A stretch of DNA of 64,000 nt from an uncultured Flavobacteriaceae bacterium (GTDB lineage Bacteria > Bacteroidota > Bacteroidia > Flavobacteriales > Flavobacteriaceae): contig CANLQD010000001.1 of assembly GCA_947493175.1 (NCBI GenBank), forward strand, positions 558,001-622,000, in the 5' to 3' direction. Both the position numbers and the translations under genes were made by a program. The notes beneath the pieces are model-generated. The model ran no database searches. It was given only the letters and a program-made list of their open reading frames with translations, and was not told where the DNA came from. This document shows positions 55,528-63,484 of the stretch, piece after piece; position 1 is the first letter of the stretch, and each line of letters starts with the position of its first letter.

Positions 55528-57957
55528 CTAAAAATGATATCCTAAACCAAGAATCACATTTGCTCCCGGTGCAACAATACCCGAGGAATAACTTCGATAC
55601 CGCTGGTTGGTCATATTCTCAAATGCAAATGTAGCGTTGATTCGGTTTGATACCATGTACTGCGACCGAAAATTCAGGGTGTACCAAGAGGGTGAATACG
55701 GATTTCCATCACGATCGACTGCATAGATGTATTCCTTACTTCTTTCGGATACCGCCAAATCATCGAACTTAATTTCCCCGTTGTAGTTGAGAAAAAGGTC
55801 GGTCTTGAGCCGTTGGTTTTTCCATAGAACATGAAAATCCCCAAAAGTGGGTGCCACATGACGTCCCGGAGAATCCGTACCATCTTCCTCTTCCTCGATA
55901 CCCTGGGTAAATGTTAGGTTAGCCGCAAGGGAAAGGTGATCGGTCATAAAAGCCTCCAATCCAAATTCGAAACCGTAGACATAGGCCTTAGCAGCGTTCT
56001 GAATCGCCTGAACATTACTCAATTCCCCATTGTACTCGATTTCGGACTCACCGTTAAAAAGAAAATCCCGACGTACCAATGCATCTACTAGATAGGTGTA
56101 AAAGGCCGCTCCCTTGACGACCAGTCGATCTTTGAAATTCTTCTGCACCCCCAACTCCACGTTATAGGCATATTCAGGTTCTAAATCCGGATTCGGCACA
56201 ACAACCGACCCCGGTTCAGAATCGAATATTTTTCCCACATCGTCAATATTAGGATTTCGAAAACCTGTAGATCCATTGAGTGTAAGCTGCAAATCAGCCC
56301 TTGGAAACCAACTGAATCCTAGACTGCCCGTGAGGGCCCCATTGTTTAAGTTAGCCTCATCAAAGGGAAACGGATAAAACGTTTTATCAAAAACCGCATC
56401 GATCCAAACGTGACTATACCGAAGGCCGGAAAGCACGGTAAAATTCGGTTTTGCCTTGTATTCTGCATTCACATAGCCCGCCAAGGTCTGCCAAGAAGAT
56501 CCATCGGGGTGGCGTGCGGCCGCGGCCGAAACGATGTTCGTGCCAATATCGCGTTCGCTGCCTTTCGAACCGACCTTGTTAAAAACGTATTCAGTACCGT
56601 AGTACAAGCGAAGATTGCCGATTTTTTTGTTCTCAAAATCAATATTGAGCGACAGGGCATCTACCGTTTCGTTGGTCGTAAAGAGGTCGGGAGAACCAAA
56701 GTTACGATCATTACGACTTTCTTCGAAGAATTGATAGGCAGCAGTTACCTTTACCCCATCGTAAAACTTCCCCTTTCCTTTCTTCTCAACATGCAGGTTC
56801 GTTAAAAGCCATTTTTGGGGTCCGTAAAACCATTCCGCCGAACGCAACCCATCTCCCGAGGAATTTGGACGAATCAAGCGATCGTACCTCGAATAATCGG
56901 ACGTCTCCGAATAGTGCGCATTGAGGTCCAGACGCCAATCATTATTAGGCCTAAACGAAATTTTCTGCATCAAGTTGATTTGATCATACCCCGTTGGCAC
57001 CTGTTTTCGAGGGTTAGAATTAGACACCAATCGGTCTTCACCGTTAACGGTTTTTACAAAATTATTTCTCAAATAGGAATCGGGACCATGAATTCCCATT
57101 CGAAGGTCACCAAATCTGTTGTACGACACACTGGTAAGAAACGCCCATTTTTTCTTTCCAATATTAAAATCGAAATGACCGGTATTTTCATGATTGGCAG
57201 ATGAAAATCGATAATTCACTTTCCCACCGACCTGAAGACTGTCATTGCTTGAAAACTGAGGCTTTTTGGTGTAAAAATTCATAACACCGCCCATGGCATC
57301 ACTCCCATAGATTACAGATCCTGGACCAAATATGACCTCTGTATTCTTGATGGTAAAGGGATCTATCGAGATGACGTTCTGTAAATTTCCGCCCCTGAAA
57401 ATAGCATTGTTCATTCGTACCCCATCAACCGAAAGCAATAGTCTATTTGTAGAGAATCCCCTAATCATAGGACTTCCACCGCCCAATTGGCTTTTTTGGA
57501 CAAATACCTTACCACTGCTCTGAAGCAGATCGGCCGAAGTCTGCGGATTGGTAAAGGCAATCTGGACTGCATCGATCGTGGCTATTTTTTGCGGAATATC
57601 CTTTTTCTGTTGTTCCCATTTAGATACCGACATGACCACCTCATCCAATTGTTGTGCTTTCATCTGCATGTACAAACGATTTCCTTGCCGTCTTACCTGG
57701 GTACGGGTGCTCTTTCTAGGTTGGTAGCTAATATGCTTAAATGTGATGCGTTCGTTCGAATCAAAAATCGACAGGTCGCATTTACCATCAAAATCAGATA
57801 AGGCTGTCTTGGATTTATCGACGTTGAAGACCGCAACGTTGGAAATAGGCTGTTGGGTCTCGGTATCCAAAATGGTGATTTCCTGGCCGGTAATCCCTTG
57901 AGAAAGTACAAAAACCAAAACGCACATTATCCGCTGCATACTAGCTAAAAACTTCAT
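55528..57957 (-). CDS. TonB-dependent receptor, heme/hemoglobin-receptor-like
   Basis: An 809-residue outer membrane receptor with a carboxypeptidase-like N-domain (ITILDTETQQPISNVAVFNVD ... SDFDGKCDLSIF), then a plug (QTSADLLQSSGKVFVQKSQLGGGSPMIRGFSTNRLLLSVDGVRMNNAIFR ... VIFGPGSVIYGSDAMGGVMNFYT) and a barrel. The block LTLNGSTGFRNPNIDDVGKIFD followed by NPDLEPEYAYNVELG resembles the FRAP/NPDL region of heme and lactoferrin/transferrin-type receptors. Binding of heme is therefore a reasonable but unproven guess. Its ATG overlaps the recO stop by 17 bp (a second ATG at 57939 would not overlap), so it is probably co-transcribed with recO. Confidence 0.88.
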   Translation of the reverse strand: MKFLASMQRIMCVLVFVLSQGITGQEITILDTETQQPISNVAVFNVDKSKTALSDFDGKCDLSIFDSNERITFKHISYQPRKSTRTQVRRQGNRLYMQMKAQQLDEVVMSVSKWEQQKKDIPQKIATIDAVQIAFTNPQTSADLLQSSGKVFVQKSQLGGGSPMIRGFSTNRLLLSVDGVRMNNAIFRGGNLQNVISIDPFTIKNTEVIFGPGSVIYGSDAMGGVMNFYTKKPQFSSNDSLQVGGKVNYRFSSANHENTGHFDFNIGKKKWAFLTSVSYNRFGDLRMGIHGPDSYLRNNFVKTVNGEDRLVSNSNPRKQVPTGYDQINLMQKISFRPNNDWRLDLNAHYSETSDYSRYDRLIRPNSSGDGLRSAEWFYGPQKWLLTNLHVEKKGKGKFYDGVKVTAAYQFFEESRNDRNFGSPDLFTTNETVDALSLNIDFENKKIGNLRLYYGTEYVFNKVGSKGSERDIGTNIVSAAAARHPDGSSWQTLAGYVNAEYKAKPNFTVLSGLRYSHVWIDAVFDKTFYPFPFDEANLNNGALTGSLGFSWFPRADLQLTLNGSTGFRNPNIDDVGKIFDSEPGSVVVPNPDLEPEYAYNVELGVQKNFKDRLVVKGAAFYTYLVDALVRRDFLFNGESEIEYNGELSNVQAIQNAAKAYVYGFEFGLEAFMTDHLSLAANLTFTQGIEEEEDGTDSPGRHVAPTFGDFHVLWKNQRLKTDLFLNYNGEIKFDDLAVSERSKEYIYAVDRDGNPYSPSWYTLNFRSQYMVSNRINATFAFENMTNQRYRSYSSGIVAPGANVILGLGYHF

Positions 57958-58660
57958 TTAAAATGGCGAGGGATTTGGGCTTTCGAAATCCCTGCAAATG
58001 TAATTCAAAATATAAAACAAGGGATTTCAATAAGTCTCTTCGATTTTCTTTCTTCATTTTTATCGTATGAATCTCATCAAAATTTATGCCCAAAAAGGTT
58101 TTGAAATACCCTAAGTTTACTCCTAGCAGCATCGGATTCAAAGATGGTGTGTCTGTAAACTCGCCCTCCTGCAGATCAAAACAACCAGCGGTCATTTCAT
58201 TGGTGTCCGGATAAAAACCCAAGTACTTCGTAAGTTCCAGTAAAAAATAGATATGAAAATTAGCGATTTCGTCATGCGTATCCATCCATTGAAGGGAAGC
58301 TTCCAAGAACTTGAACAAGCCTCGATTGGCCTCTTCCTCATGAATACTGTTGCCCAACATCTCGGCCAAAAAAAGGGTCATCGCATTTTTGGCAATATCG
58401 GTATGTAACGTTTGATAAGGGTGATTCACTTTTGCTTCTCGAATACTTTCCAAAGTACCCTTGTTACGATGGTTGGCAACAACTTCGAGTTGCGTCAATG
58501 GCTGAAACAGCCCTGGCTTTAACTTTCCTTTTTTAGTCGCTAAAATACCTTTTAGCAGATAGCTTTTAATGCCATCGGATGCAGTATAGGCACGAACTAT
58601 TAAGCTCGTGTCGCCATATTTTAAGGAAGAAAGTACAATGGCATCGGTCGTTACCTGCAT
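57941..58660 (-). CDS. recO: DNA repair protein RecO
   Basis: A 239-residue RecFOR pathway protein that loads RecA on SSB-coated single strands. The start at 58660 (MQVTTDAIVLSSLKYGDTSLIVRAYT) begins the N-terminal OB fold; an upstream ATG eight codons earlier is less likely. The helical part has FLAEMLGNSIHEEEANRGLFKFLE, typical of flavobacterial RecO. No zinc-finger Cys cluster is seen. It is followed by an overlapping TonB receptor gene on the same strand. Confidence 0.93.
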   Translation of the reverse strand: MQVTTDAIVLSSLKYGDTSLIVRAYTASDGIKSYLLKGILATKKGKLKPGLFQPLTQLEVVANHRNKGTLESIREAKVNHPYQTLHTDIAKNAMTLFLAEMLGNSIHEEEANRGLFKFLEASLQWMDTHDEIANFHIYFLLELTKYLGFYPDTNEMTAGCFDLQEGEFTDTPSLNPMLLGVNLGYFKTFLGINFDEIHTIKMKKENRRDLLKSLVLYFELHLQGFRKPKSLAILNEVFS

Positions 58661-58681
58661 CTTAGAATAAACAGTTTGCAG

Positions 58682-58689
58682 CAAAGATA
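58682..58689 (-). promoter_or_regulatory. -7 promoter box of recO
   Basis: CAAAGATA on the plus strand reads TATCTTTG on the minus strand, a TAnnTTTG match 22 bases upstream of the recO ATG. A GTTTCG element lies about 14 bases further upstream (58703-58708), like the one at gdhA. Confidence 0.5.
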
Positions 58690-58894
58690 GATTGAAAAAG
58701 TACGAAACACGTAGTACAAGGTAGGAAGGATGAAATCCGAAAAGAAAAGAATCGTTGAATAACCGGCATTTTAGATCGCGTTGGTCAAGTAAAAAAGTAT
58801 GCTCTTTACCTATTCCCAGGGTAGGACCTCGGAAATTCTCTCAACAAGGGACCAATGAATCTTTGAAGCATGTCTATACATCTTACAAAAAAAC

Positions 58895-58926
58895 AAACCT
58901 GATTGGCCCTACGACCAATCAGGTTT
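58895..58926 (-). terminator. Terminator of gdhA
   Basis: AAACCTGATTGG (58895-58906), 8-base loop, CCAATCAGGTTT (58915-58926): 12 perfect pairs, with a U-rich tract on the minus strand. It ends 20 bases past the gdhA stop. The remainder of the gap to recO (58690-58894) shows no gene. Confidence 0.9.
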
Positions 58927-58946
58927 TCTTATTTCATATCTGTACT

Positions 58947-60302
58947 TTATATAACTCCCTGTGCCAGCATGGCATCGGCCACCTTCACGAAACCGGCGAT
59001 ATTTGCACCTTTTACATAGTTACAGTAACCTTCTTTTTCTTTTCCGTATTCGATACAGGAGTCATGTATATCCTCCATAATGCCTTTGAGACGTTCATCG
59101 ACTTCTTCACGGGTCCAGCTGATTCGCAACGAATTCTGCGACATTTCGAGTCCAGAGGTTGCTACACCTCCCGCATTGGACGCTTTACCAGGGGCGAATA
59201 GTATTTCGGCATCATGAAATGCGTGTACCGCATCGGCGGTACAGGGCATATTGGCCCCTTCGGCAACACAGAAACATCCATTGGCCAATAATGTTTCGGC
59301 ATCTTTCTTTTCCAATTCATTTTGAGTGGCACATGGCAAGGCAATATCACATTTTACTTCCCATGGTGTCTTCCCTTTGTAGAATTTTGCCGATGCGTAT
59401 TTTTCAGCGTATTGAGAGATGCGACCCCTTTTGTTGTTCTTCAAATCCATTACATAGGCCAACTTTTCGGAATCGATGCCGTCCTCGTCATAGATATAGC
59501 CACCAGAATCTGATAAGGTAACTACTTTGCCTCCTAATTGCAATACTTTTTCGGCAGCGTATTGTGCAACGTTACCAGAGCCGGAGATAACGACCGTCTT
59601 TCCATCTATATCCTCATTTCTGGTTTTCAACATACTTTGTGCAAAGTAAACGGTACCATAGCCCGTTGCCTCGGGACGAATTTTAGACCCGCCCCAGGAA
59701 AGCCCCTTTCCTGTCAAAACACCGGTAAACTCATTCCGGATTTTTTTGTACATACCGAAAAGGAAACCGATTTCACGGGCACCTACTCCAATATCCCCTG
59801 CGGGGACATCGGTATTCGGACCGATATGGCGGCATAGTTCTGTCATAAAAGCATGGCAAAAACGCATGACCTCATCATCCGATTTTCCTTTCGGATCAAA
59901 ATCGGAACCTCCTTTACCACCTCCCATGGGCAGCGTGGTAAGACTATTCTTGAAAACCTGCTCAAAAGCCAGGAATTTAAGGATACTGGCATTGACCGAC
60001 GGATGAAAGCGCAAACCACCTTTGTAAGGTCCTATGGCCGAGTTCATCTGTATGCGGTACCCACGGTTCACATGTATTTCCCCATCATCATCGACCCAAG
60101 CGACCCGAAAGGAAATCAACCGTTCTGGTTCTACCATGCGCAATAGGATGTTCTTGCCATTATAAATCTCATTTTTGGCGATATAAGGAATAACTGTTTC
60201 GGCTACTTCCTGTACGGCTTGGATAAATTCGGGTTCATGACCGTTTCGGGTCTTGACCTCTTCCATAAATCCATCTATTTTTTCTTGCATTTTTGCGTCC
60301 AT
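58947..60302 (-). CDS. gdhA: Glutamate dehydrogenase (NADP-type, hexameric)
   Basis: A 451-residue enzyme making glutamate from 2-oxoglutarate and ammonia, so a nitrogen assimilation step. Substrate site: KGGLRFHPSVNASILKFLAFEQVFKNSLTTLPMGGGKGGSDFDP (catalytic Lys in GGGKGG) and DVPAGDIGVGAREIGFLFG. Rossmann fold: GKTVVISGSGNVAQYAAEKVLQLGGKVV. Length and pattern match small hexameric GDH with NADP preference. Its own promoter and terminator bracket it, so it is a single-gene unit. Confidence 0.97.
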   Translation of the reverse strand: MDAKMQEKIDGFMEEVKTRNGHEPEFIQAVQEVAETVIPYIAKNEIYNGKNILLRMVEPERLISFRVAWVDDDGEIHVNRGYRIQMNSAIGPYKGGLRFHPSVNASILKFLAFEQVFKNSLTTLPMGGGKGGSDFDPKGKSDDEVMRFCHAFMTELCRHIGPNTDVPAGDIGVGAREIGFLFGMYKKIRNEFTGVLTGKGLSWGGSKIRPEATGYGTVYFAQSMLKTRNEDIDGKTVVISGSGNVAQYAAEKVLQLGGKVVTLSDSGGYIYDEDGIDSEKLAYVMDLKNNKRGRISQYAEKYASAKFYKGKTPWEVKCDIALPCATQNELEKKDAETLLANGCFCVAEGANMPCTADAVHAFHDAEILFAPGKASNAGGVATSGLEMSQNSLRISWTREEVDERLKGIMEDIHDSCIEYGKEKEGYCNYVKGANIAGFVKVADAMLAQGVI

Positions 60303-60349
60303 ACACTATGTGAAATAAGTGGTTTTTTATTGAATTAAAAATATAACGG

Positions 60350-60379
60350 CAAAAATATACTATTCCGATAATTCGAAAC
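60350..60379 (-). promoter_or_regulatory. Promoter of gdhA (-7 and -33 candidates)
   Basis: CAAAAATA (60350-60357) is a minus-strand TATTTTTG box 48 bases from the ATG. GTTTCG (60374-60379 on the minus strand) is placed as a -33 element. Confidence 0.5.
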
Positions 60380-60407
60380 CCCTTTTTTTAAAAATATGAT
60401 AAAAACT

Positions 60408-61562
60408 TTATCCTATAGCCTGTTCCAAGTCGGCTATCAAATCATCTGCATCCTCAATACCAACACTTAGGCGAATCAACGAATCGACCACCCCACTTTT
60501 TTCCCGTTCCTCTTTGGGAATACTTGCATGGGTCATACTAGCCGGGTGACCGGCCAAGCTTTCAACTCCCCCGAGTGATTCGGCCAGTGTGAACAGTTGT
60601 AGATTTTCCACAATCTTTATGGCCTCTTCGTAGCTACTTCCTTTGGGCACAAAGGAAATCATGCCTCCAAAATTGGTCATTTGGCTTTTGGCGATTTCAT
60701 GGTTCGGATGATCTTCGAATCCGGGCCAGTAAACCTTTTCTATTTTCGGGTTATTCGCCAAATACTCAGCTATGGCCTTTCCGTTTTCGGAATGGCGTTG
60801 CATGCGTACATGCAACGTTTTAATACCGCGGAGTGTCAAAAAACTGTCCATTGGCCCACAAACCGCGCCACTGGCATTTTGTATAAAATAAAGCTTATCT
60901 GCCAATCCCTTGTCTTTTACCACTAAAGCCCCTACCACTACATCGCTGTGCCCCCCTAGATATTTCGTGGCAGAATGCATCACAATATCGGCCCCCAAAT
61001 CCAAAGGGGTCTGCAAATAGGGAGTCGCAAAGGTATTGTCGACCGCCAATAGCAAATCGTGTTTTTTGGCCAAGGCCGAAACCGATTTTATGTCGATAAC
61101 ATTCATCATGGGATTGGTAGGCGTCTCTACCCAGATGAGCTTCGTTTTTTCATTGATATAATCTTCGATTTTAGCTGCGTCTTGCATCCCTATGAAGTGA
61201 AAACCGATACCGAATTTTTCAAAGACTTGTCTGAATAAACGATAACTACCACCATAAAGGTCATTGGTAGATATTACTTCATCGCCAGGATTCAATAATT
61301 TGATCACAGCGTCAATGGCCGCCAAACCACTAGCAAAGGCCAAACCATAATTTCCGTTTTCGATGCTTGCCAACGATTTCTCCAAAGCCGTTCGCGTTGG
61401 ATTGGCACTTCGGGAGTATTCGTAACCTTGATGCCCGCCCGGGGTGGTCTGGGCATAGGTGGAGGTTTGATAAATAGGAGGCATTACCGCCCCGTAGGCC
61501 TTGTCCGGTTCTTGGCCTCCATGTATGGTCTTGCTATTGAATTTTAACTTTTTTTCGCTCAT
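60408..61562 (-). CDS. metB: Cystathionine gamma-synthase / trans-sulfuration PLP enzyme
   Basis: A 384-residue Cys/Met metabolism PLP-dependent enzyme. The PLP Lys is in HSATKYLGGHSDVVVG. Other blocks: YEYSRSANPTRTALEKSLASIENG, FASGLAAIDAVIKLL, LVWVETPTNPMMNVIDI-type motif, SLGGVESLAGHPASMTHASIP. It makes cystathionine from an activated homoserine and cysteine; cystathionine gamma-lyase has nearly the same sequence, and the two cannot be separated here. The divergent lipoprotein gene shares the overlapping promoter region at 61581-61600. Confidence 0.9.
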   Translation of the reverse strand: MSEKKLKFNSKTIHGGQEPDKAYGAVMPPIYQTSTYAQTTPGGHQGYEYSRSANPTRTALEKSLASIENGNYGLAFASGLAAIDAVIKLLNPGDEVISTNDLYGGSYRLFRQVFEKFGIGFHFIGMQDAAKIEDYINEKTKLIWVETPTNPMMNVIDIKSVSALAKKHDLLLAVDNTFATPYLQTPLDLGADIVMHSATKYLGGHSDVVVGALVVKDKGLADKLYFIQNASGAVCGPMDSFLTLRGIKTLHVRMQRHSENGKAIAEYLANNPKIEKVYWPGFEDHPNHEIAKSQMTNFGGMISFVPKGSSYEEAIKIVENLQLFTLAESLGGVESLAGHPASMTHASIPKEEREKSGVVDSLIRLSVGIEDADDLIADLEQAIG

Positions 61563-61580
61563 TGTGTATAATTATTACTG

Positions 61581-61600
61581 CAAATGTATCGTTATCTTTG
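61581..61600. promoter_or_regulatory. Interlocked divergent promoters of metB and the DUF3298 lipoprotein
   Basis: CAAATGTA (61581-61588) is a minus-strand TAnnTTTG box 19 bases from the metB ATG. TATCTTTG (61593-61600) is a plus-strand TAnnTTTG box 52 bases from the lipoprotein ATG. They are four bases apart, so each promoter's -33 region lies in the other transcript's start region. Confidence 0.55.
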
Positions 61601-61651
61601 GACGCATACAATGAACCTATCTTGAGTTATTGTTTTAGCATCCCCAGAGCC

Positions 61652-62407
61652 ATGCCGATTTCAATTTTGACACGCCTCGTGTTCCTTTTTATTTTTATGT
61701 TGATCATTGGTTGCAATAAAACCGATACCCTTACATTCGAGCCCTTGATAATTGAAGAAAAGGCATGTGAAGACTGTACTAAGGTCTCCTTGAAGCTCCC
61801 TAATGCGATTGAAAAAACAACCTTGGCCAAAACCATTAACACTGCACTCGAAGAAGAAATCATTTCATTGTTATTGTTCGATGAAGAAACAGAGACAAAC
61901 AACCTGGATAAAGCAATAGCTTCATTCGTGAAAGGCTATGAACAAATGAAAGAACGCTATTCGGACGAGACGACGCCTTGGGAAGCGAAAATTGAAGGGA
62001 CCATCACCTATGAGGATTCAAAACACCTCACGATTGCCTTGAACTCTTACCTATTTACGGGTGGTGCCCATGGCTATAGTACCGACCTGTTTCTCAACTT
62101 TGACAAGGAAAAGGCAAAAGAATTGGAGACTTGGGAACTTTTTAAAAACGAAGAAGATTTTCAGGAATTCGCTGAAACCAAATTCAGGGAACAGGAAGCA
62201 ATCCCCGCTGACAAATCGATCAACTACACCGGACTTATGTTCGAGCGAGATCGCTTTTATTTACCGGAGAATATCGGTTTTACGGAGAAAGGAATACAAC
62301 TGCTGTACAACCCATATGAAGTGGCTTCTTTTGCAGACGGTGCCATTACCCTTTTATTGCCCTACGAGGAAGTGAAGCCTTATTTGGCCCACAAAGGCAA
62401 ATCATAG
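61652..62407 (+). CDS. DUF3298 (RsiV-like) lipoprotein
   Basis: About 251 residues from ATG 61652, chosen because MPISILTRLVFLFIFMLIIGC is a clean lipoprotein signal; the frame opens 30 codons earlier. The body combines a DUF4163-like N half and a DUF3298 C half (LTIALNSYLFTGGAHGYSTDLFLNFD, ELFKNEEDFQEFAETKFRE, FYLPENIGFTEKGIQLLYNPYEVASFADG, TLLLPYEEVKPYL). Such domains include the anti-sigma factor RsiV, which binds lysozyme, but this protein has no anti-sigma part. Role unknown; presumed periplasmic. Confidence 0.88.
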   Translation: MPISILTRLVFLFIFMLIIGCNKTDTLTFEPLIIEEKACEDCTKVSLKLPNAIEKTTLAKTINTALEEEIISLLLFDEETETNNLDKAIASFVKGYEQMKERYSDETTPWEAKIEGTITYEDSKHLTIALNSYLFTGGAHGYSTDLFLNFDKEKAKELETWELFKNEEDFQEFAETKFREQEAIPADKSINYTGLMFERDRFYLPENIGFTEKGIQLLYNPYEVASFADGAITLLLPYEEVKPYLAHKGKS

Positions 62408-62409
62408 TC

Positions 62410-62871
62410 TCAACCCTTCACCGCTTTCTGCAATGCTAAAATGGCCCCTAAGTGCAAGCCTTCGTGAAAAGTGTTGAAAGCCATGGCGTCTTCGACATTT
62501 TTGAGCGTCACATCTAAACTTGTGGTGTACTCGTTGAACTCTTGGAAAAGGTTCGTCTCATAGTCTTCCCTCATCCATTCAACAGTGGATAGCAAAAAAC
62601 CGCCTATTTCCTTTATCTCCTCCTCTAAGGGTGCTCTTTCGGGCACACTACCTTTCTTAAAGGGTTCAATATATTTCTCCGGTATACGAACGGCAAGTCC
62701 GCTCATTTTATAGACCAATAATTGCTGTGTTACGACTACGTGGGCTACATTCCACCAAATGTTGTTTCGAAAGCCCTCTGGAATTCGAAGTAATTCTTCT
62801 TTTGGGGTTTTCTCTAAAATGCGATAAAGTAGTCTTCGATTTTTAAGGGTAATGTCGAATAGGTTTTCCAA
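62410..62871 (-). CDS. DinB-superfamily protein
   Basis: A 153-residue four-helix protein of the DinB/YfiT-like family, with His residues at the usual metal-site positions: NVAHVVVTQQLLVY (first) and FHEGLHLGAILALQKA (last pair). Members include thiol transferases using bacillithiol, glutathione-like or mycothiol cofactors. Nothing here defines the substrate. It converges with the DUF3298 gene (2-bp gap) and is divergent from the ArsR gene. Confidence 0.85.
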   Translation of the reverse strand: MENLFDITLKNRRLLYRILEKTPKEELLRIPEGFRNNIWWNVAHVVVTQQLLVYKMSGLAVRIPEKYIEPFKKGSVPERAPLEEEIKEIGGFLLSTVEWMREDYETNLFQEFNEYTTSLDVTLKNVEDAMAFNTFHEGLHLGAILALQKAVKG

Positions 62872-62918
62872 ATCATTTTTTTTGAAAAGGCAAGATACTC
62901 TTTTTAACCAAAAAATAA

Positions 62919-62947
62919 CATATTGATTATTCTAGATATATAAATAT
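62919..62947. promoter_or_regulatory. Candidate ArsR operator, copy 1
   Basis: An imperfect palindrome spans 62919-62940 (CATATTG on the left, GATATA on the right) and is followed by TAAATAT. The 13-mer GATATATAAATAT (62935-62947) is repeated exactly at 63299-63311. It covers the -33 region of the arsR promoter, a repression position. Confidence 0.5.
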
Positions 62948-62951
62948 GTAT

Positions 62952-62959
62952 TATTTTTG
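62952..62959 (+). promoter_or_regulatory. -7 promoter box of arsR
   Basis: TATTTTTG, a full TAnnTTTG match, ends four bases before the ATG at 62964, so the mRNA is probably leaderless. Confidence 0.5.
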
Positions 62960-62963
62960 TGCT

Positions 62964-63266
62964 ATGAATATTGTCGAAATTAGCAAAGTGCTGGCAAATG
63001 ATACCAGAGTTCGGATTTTAAGGTGGCTAAAAGATCCGGTAGCAAACTTTCCGCCTCATCAAGATATTGATCATTTTGATGATGGCGTATGTGTTGGCTA
63101 TATTCAAGACAAAGCCGGCCTATCGCAATCGACTATTTCAACCTATCTCACCGCTATGCAGAATGCGCAGTTGGTGATTCCGACACGTCATGGAAAGTGG
63201 ACATATTACAAACGTAACGAACCGGTAATCGAAGCGTATATCGAAACCTTAAAAGCAGAACTTTAG
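62964..63266 (+). CDS. ArsR-family winged-helix regulator
   Basis: A 100-residue protein beginning MNIVEISKVLANDTRVRILRWL, a full ArsR/SmtB fold. The recognition helix is in YIQDKAGLSQSTISTYLTAMQNAQLV; the wing is IPTRHGKWTYYKRN. The ATG at 62964 matches the usual start; six extra codons in frame upstream lie across the promoter. It has a Cys (GVCVGYI) and a His/Asp-rich stretch (HQDIDHFDD), but not the classic ELCVCDL metal site, so a metal or another ligand is undecided. It probably regulates itself and the downstream ORF and racemase through two similar operators. Confidence 0.9.
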   Translation: MNIVEISKVLANDTRVRILRWLKDPVANFPPHQDIDHFDDGVCVGYIQDKAGLSQSTISTYLTAMQNAQLVIPTRHGKWTYYKRNEPVIEAYIETLKAEL

Positions 63267-63282
63267 TTTTTTTTCAAATCAT

Positions 63283-63311
63283 TATATCGACATTTAGCGA
63301 TATATAAATAT
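63283..63311. promoter_or_regulatory. Candidate ArsR operator, copy 2
   Basis: TATATCG (63283-63289) and CGATATA (63298-63304) form a perfect 7-8-7 palindrome, directly followed by TAAATAT, so the last 13 bases equal those of copy 1. It ends six bases before the ATG of the 46-codon ORF. Confidence 0.55.
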
Positions 63312-63317
63312 AAAATC

Positions 63318-63458
63318 ATGAAGGACTATCTTTGTTGTAGTTCCCCAAACGCTACTCCCCATGAATCATGGTATAGATTTCATATAAAAAGGCGTATTCA
63401 CAGACTATTGGGCACTATTCAAATTTCCAACGCGGAAGAACTATCGAAGCTCAAATAA
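63318..63458 (+). CDS. Possible 46-residue protein between arsR and racemase
   Basis: ATG 63318 to TAA 63458: begins MKDYLCCSSPNATPHESWYR, then a basic stretch (HIKRRIHRLL) and an acidic, helix-prone end (NAEELSKLK). There is no signal peptide or membrane segment. It follows the second operator candidate and stops 26 bases before the racemase ATG, so it could be the first gene of that unit. I do not recognise a family. The vicinal CC near the N-terminus might bind a metal or thiol reagent, but that is speculation. Confidence 0.45.
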   Translation: MKDYLCCSSPNATPHESWYRFHIKRRIHRLLGTIQISNAEELSKLK

Positions 63459-63484
63459 TATTTACCAAAAACAAAAAATGAAGT

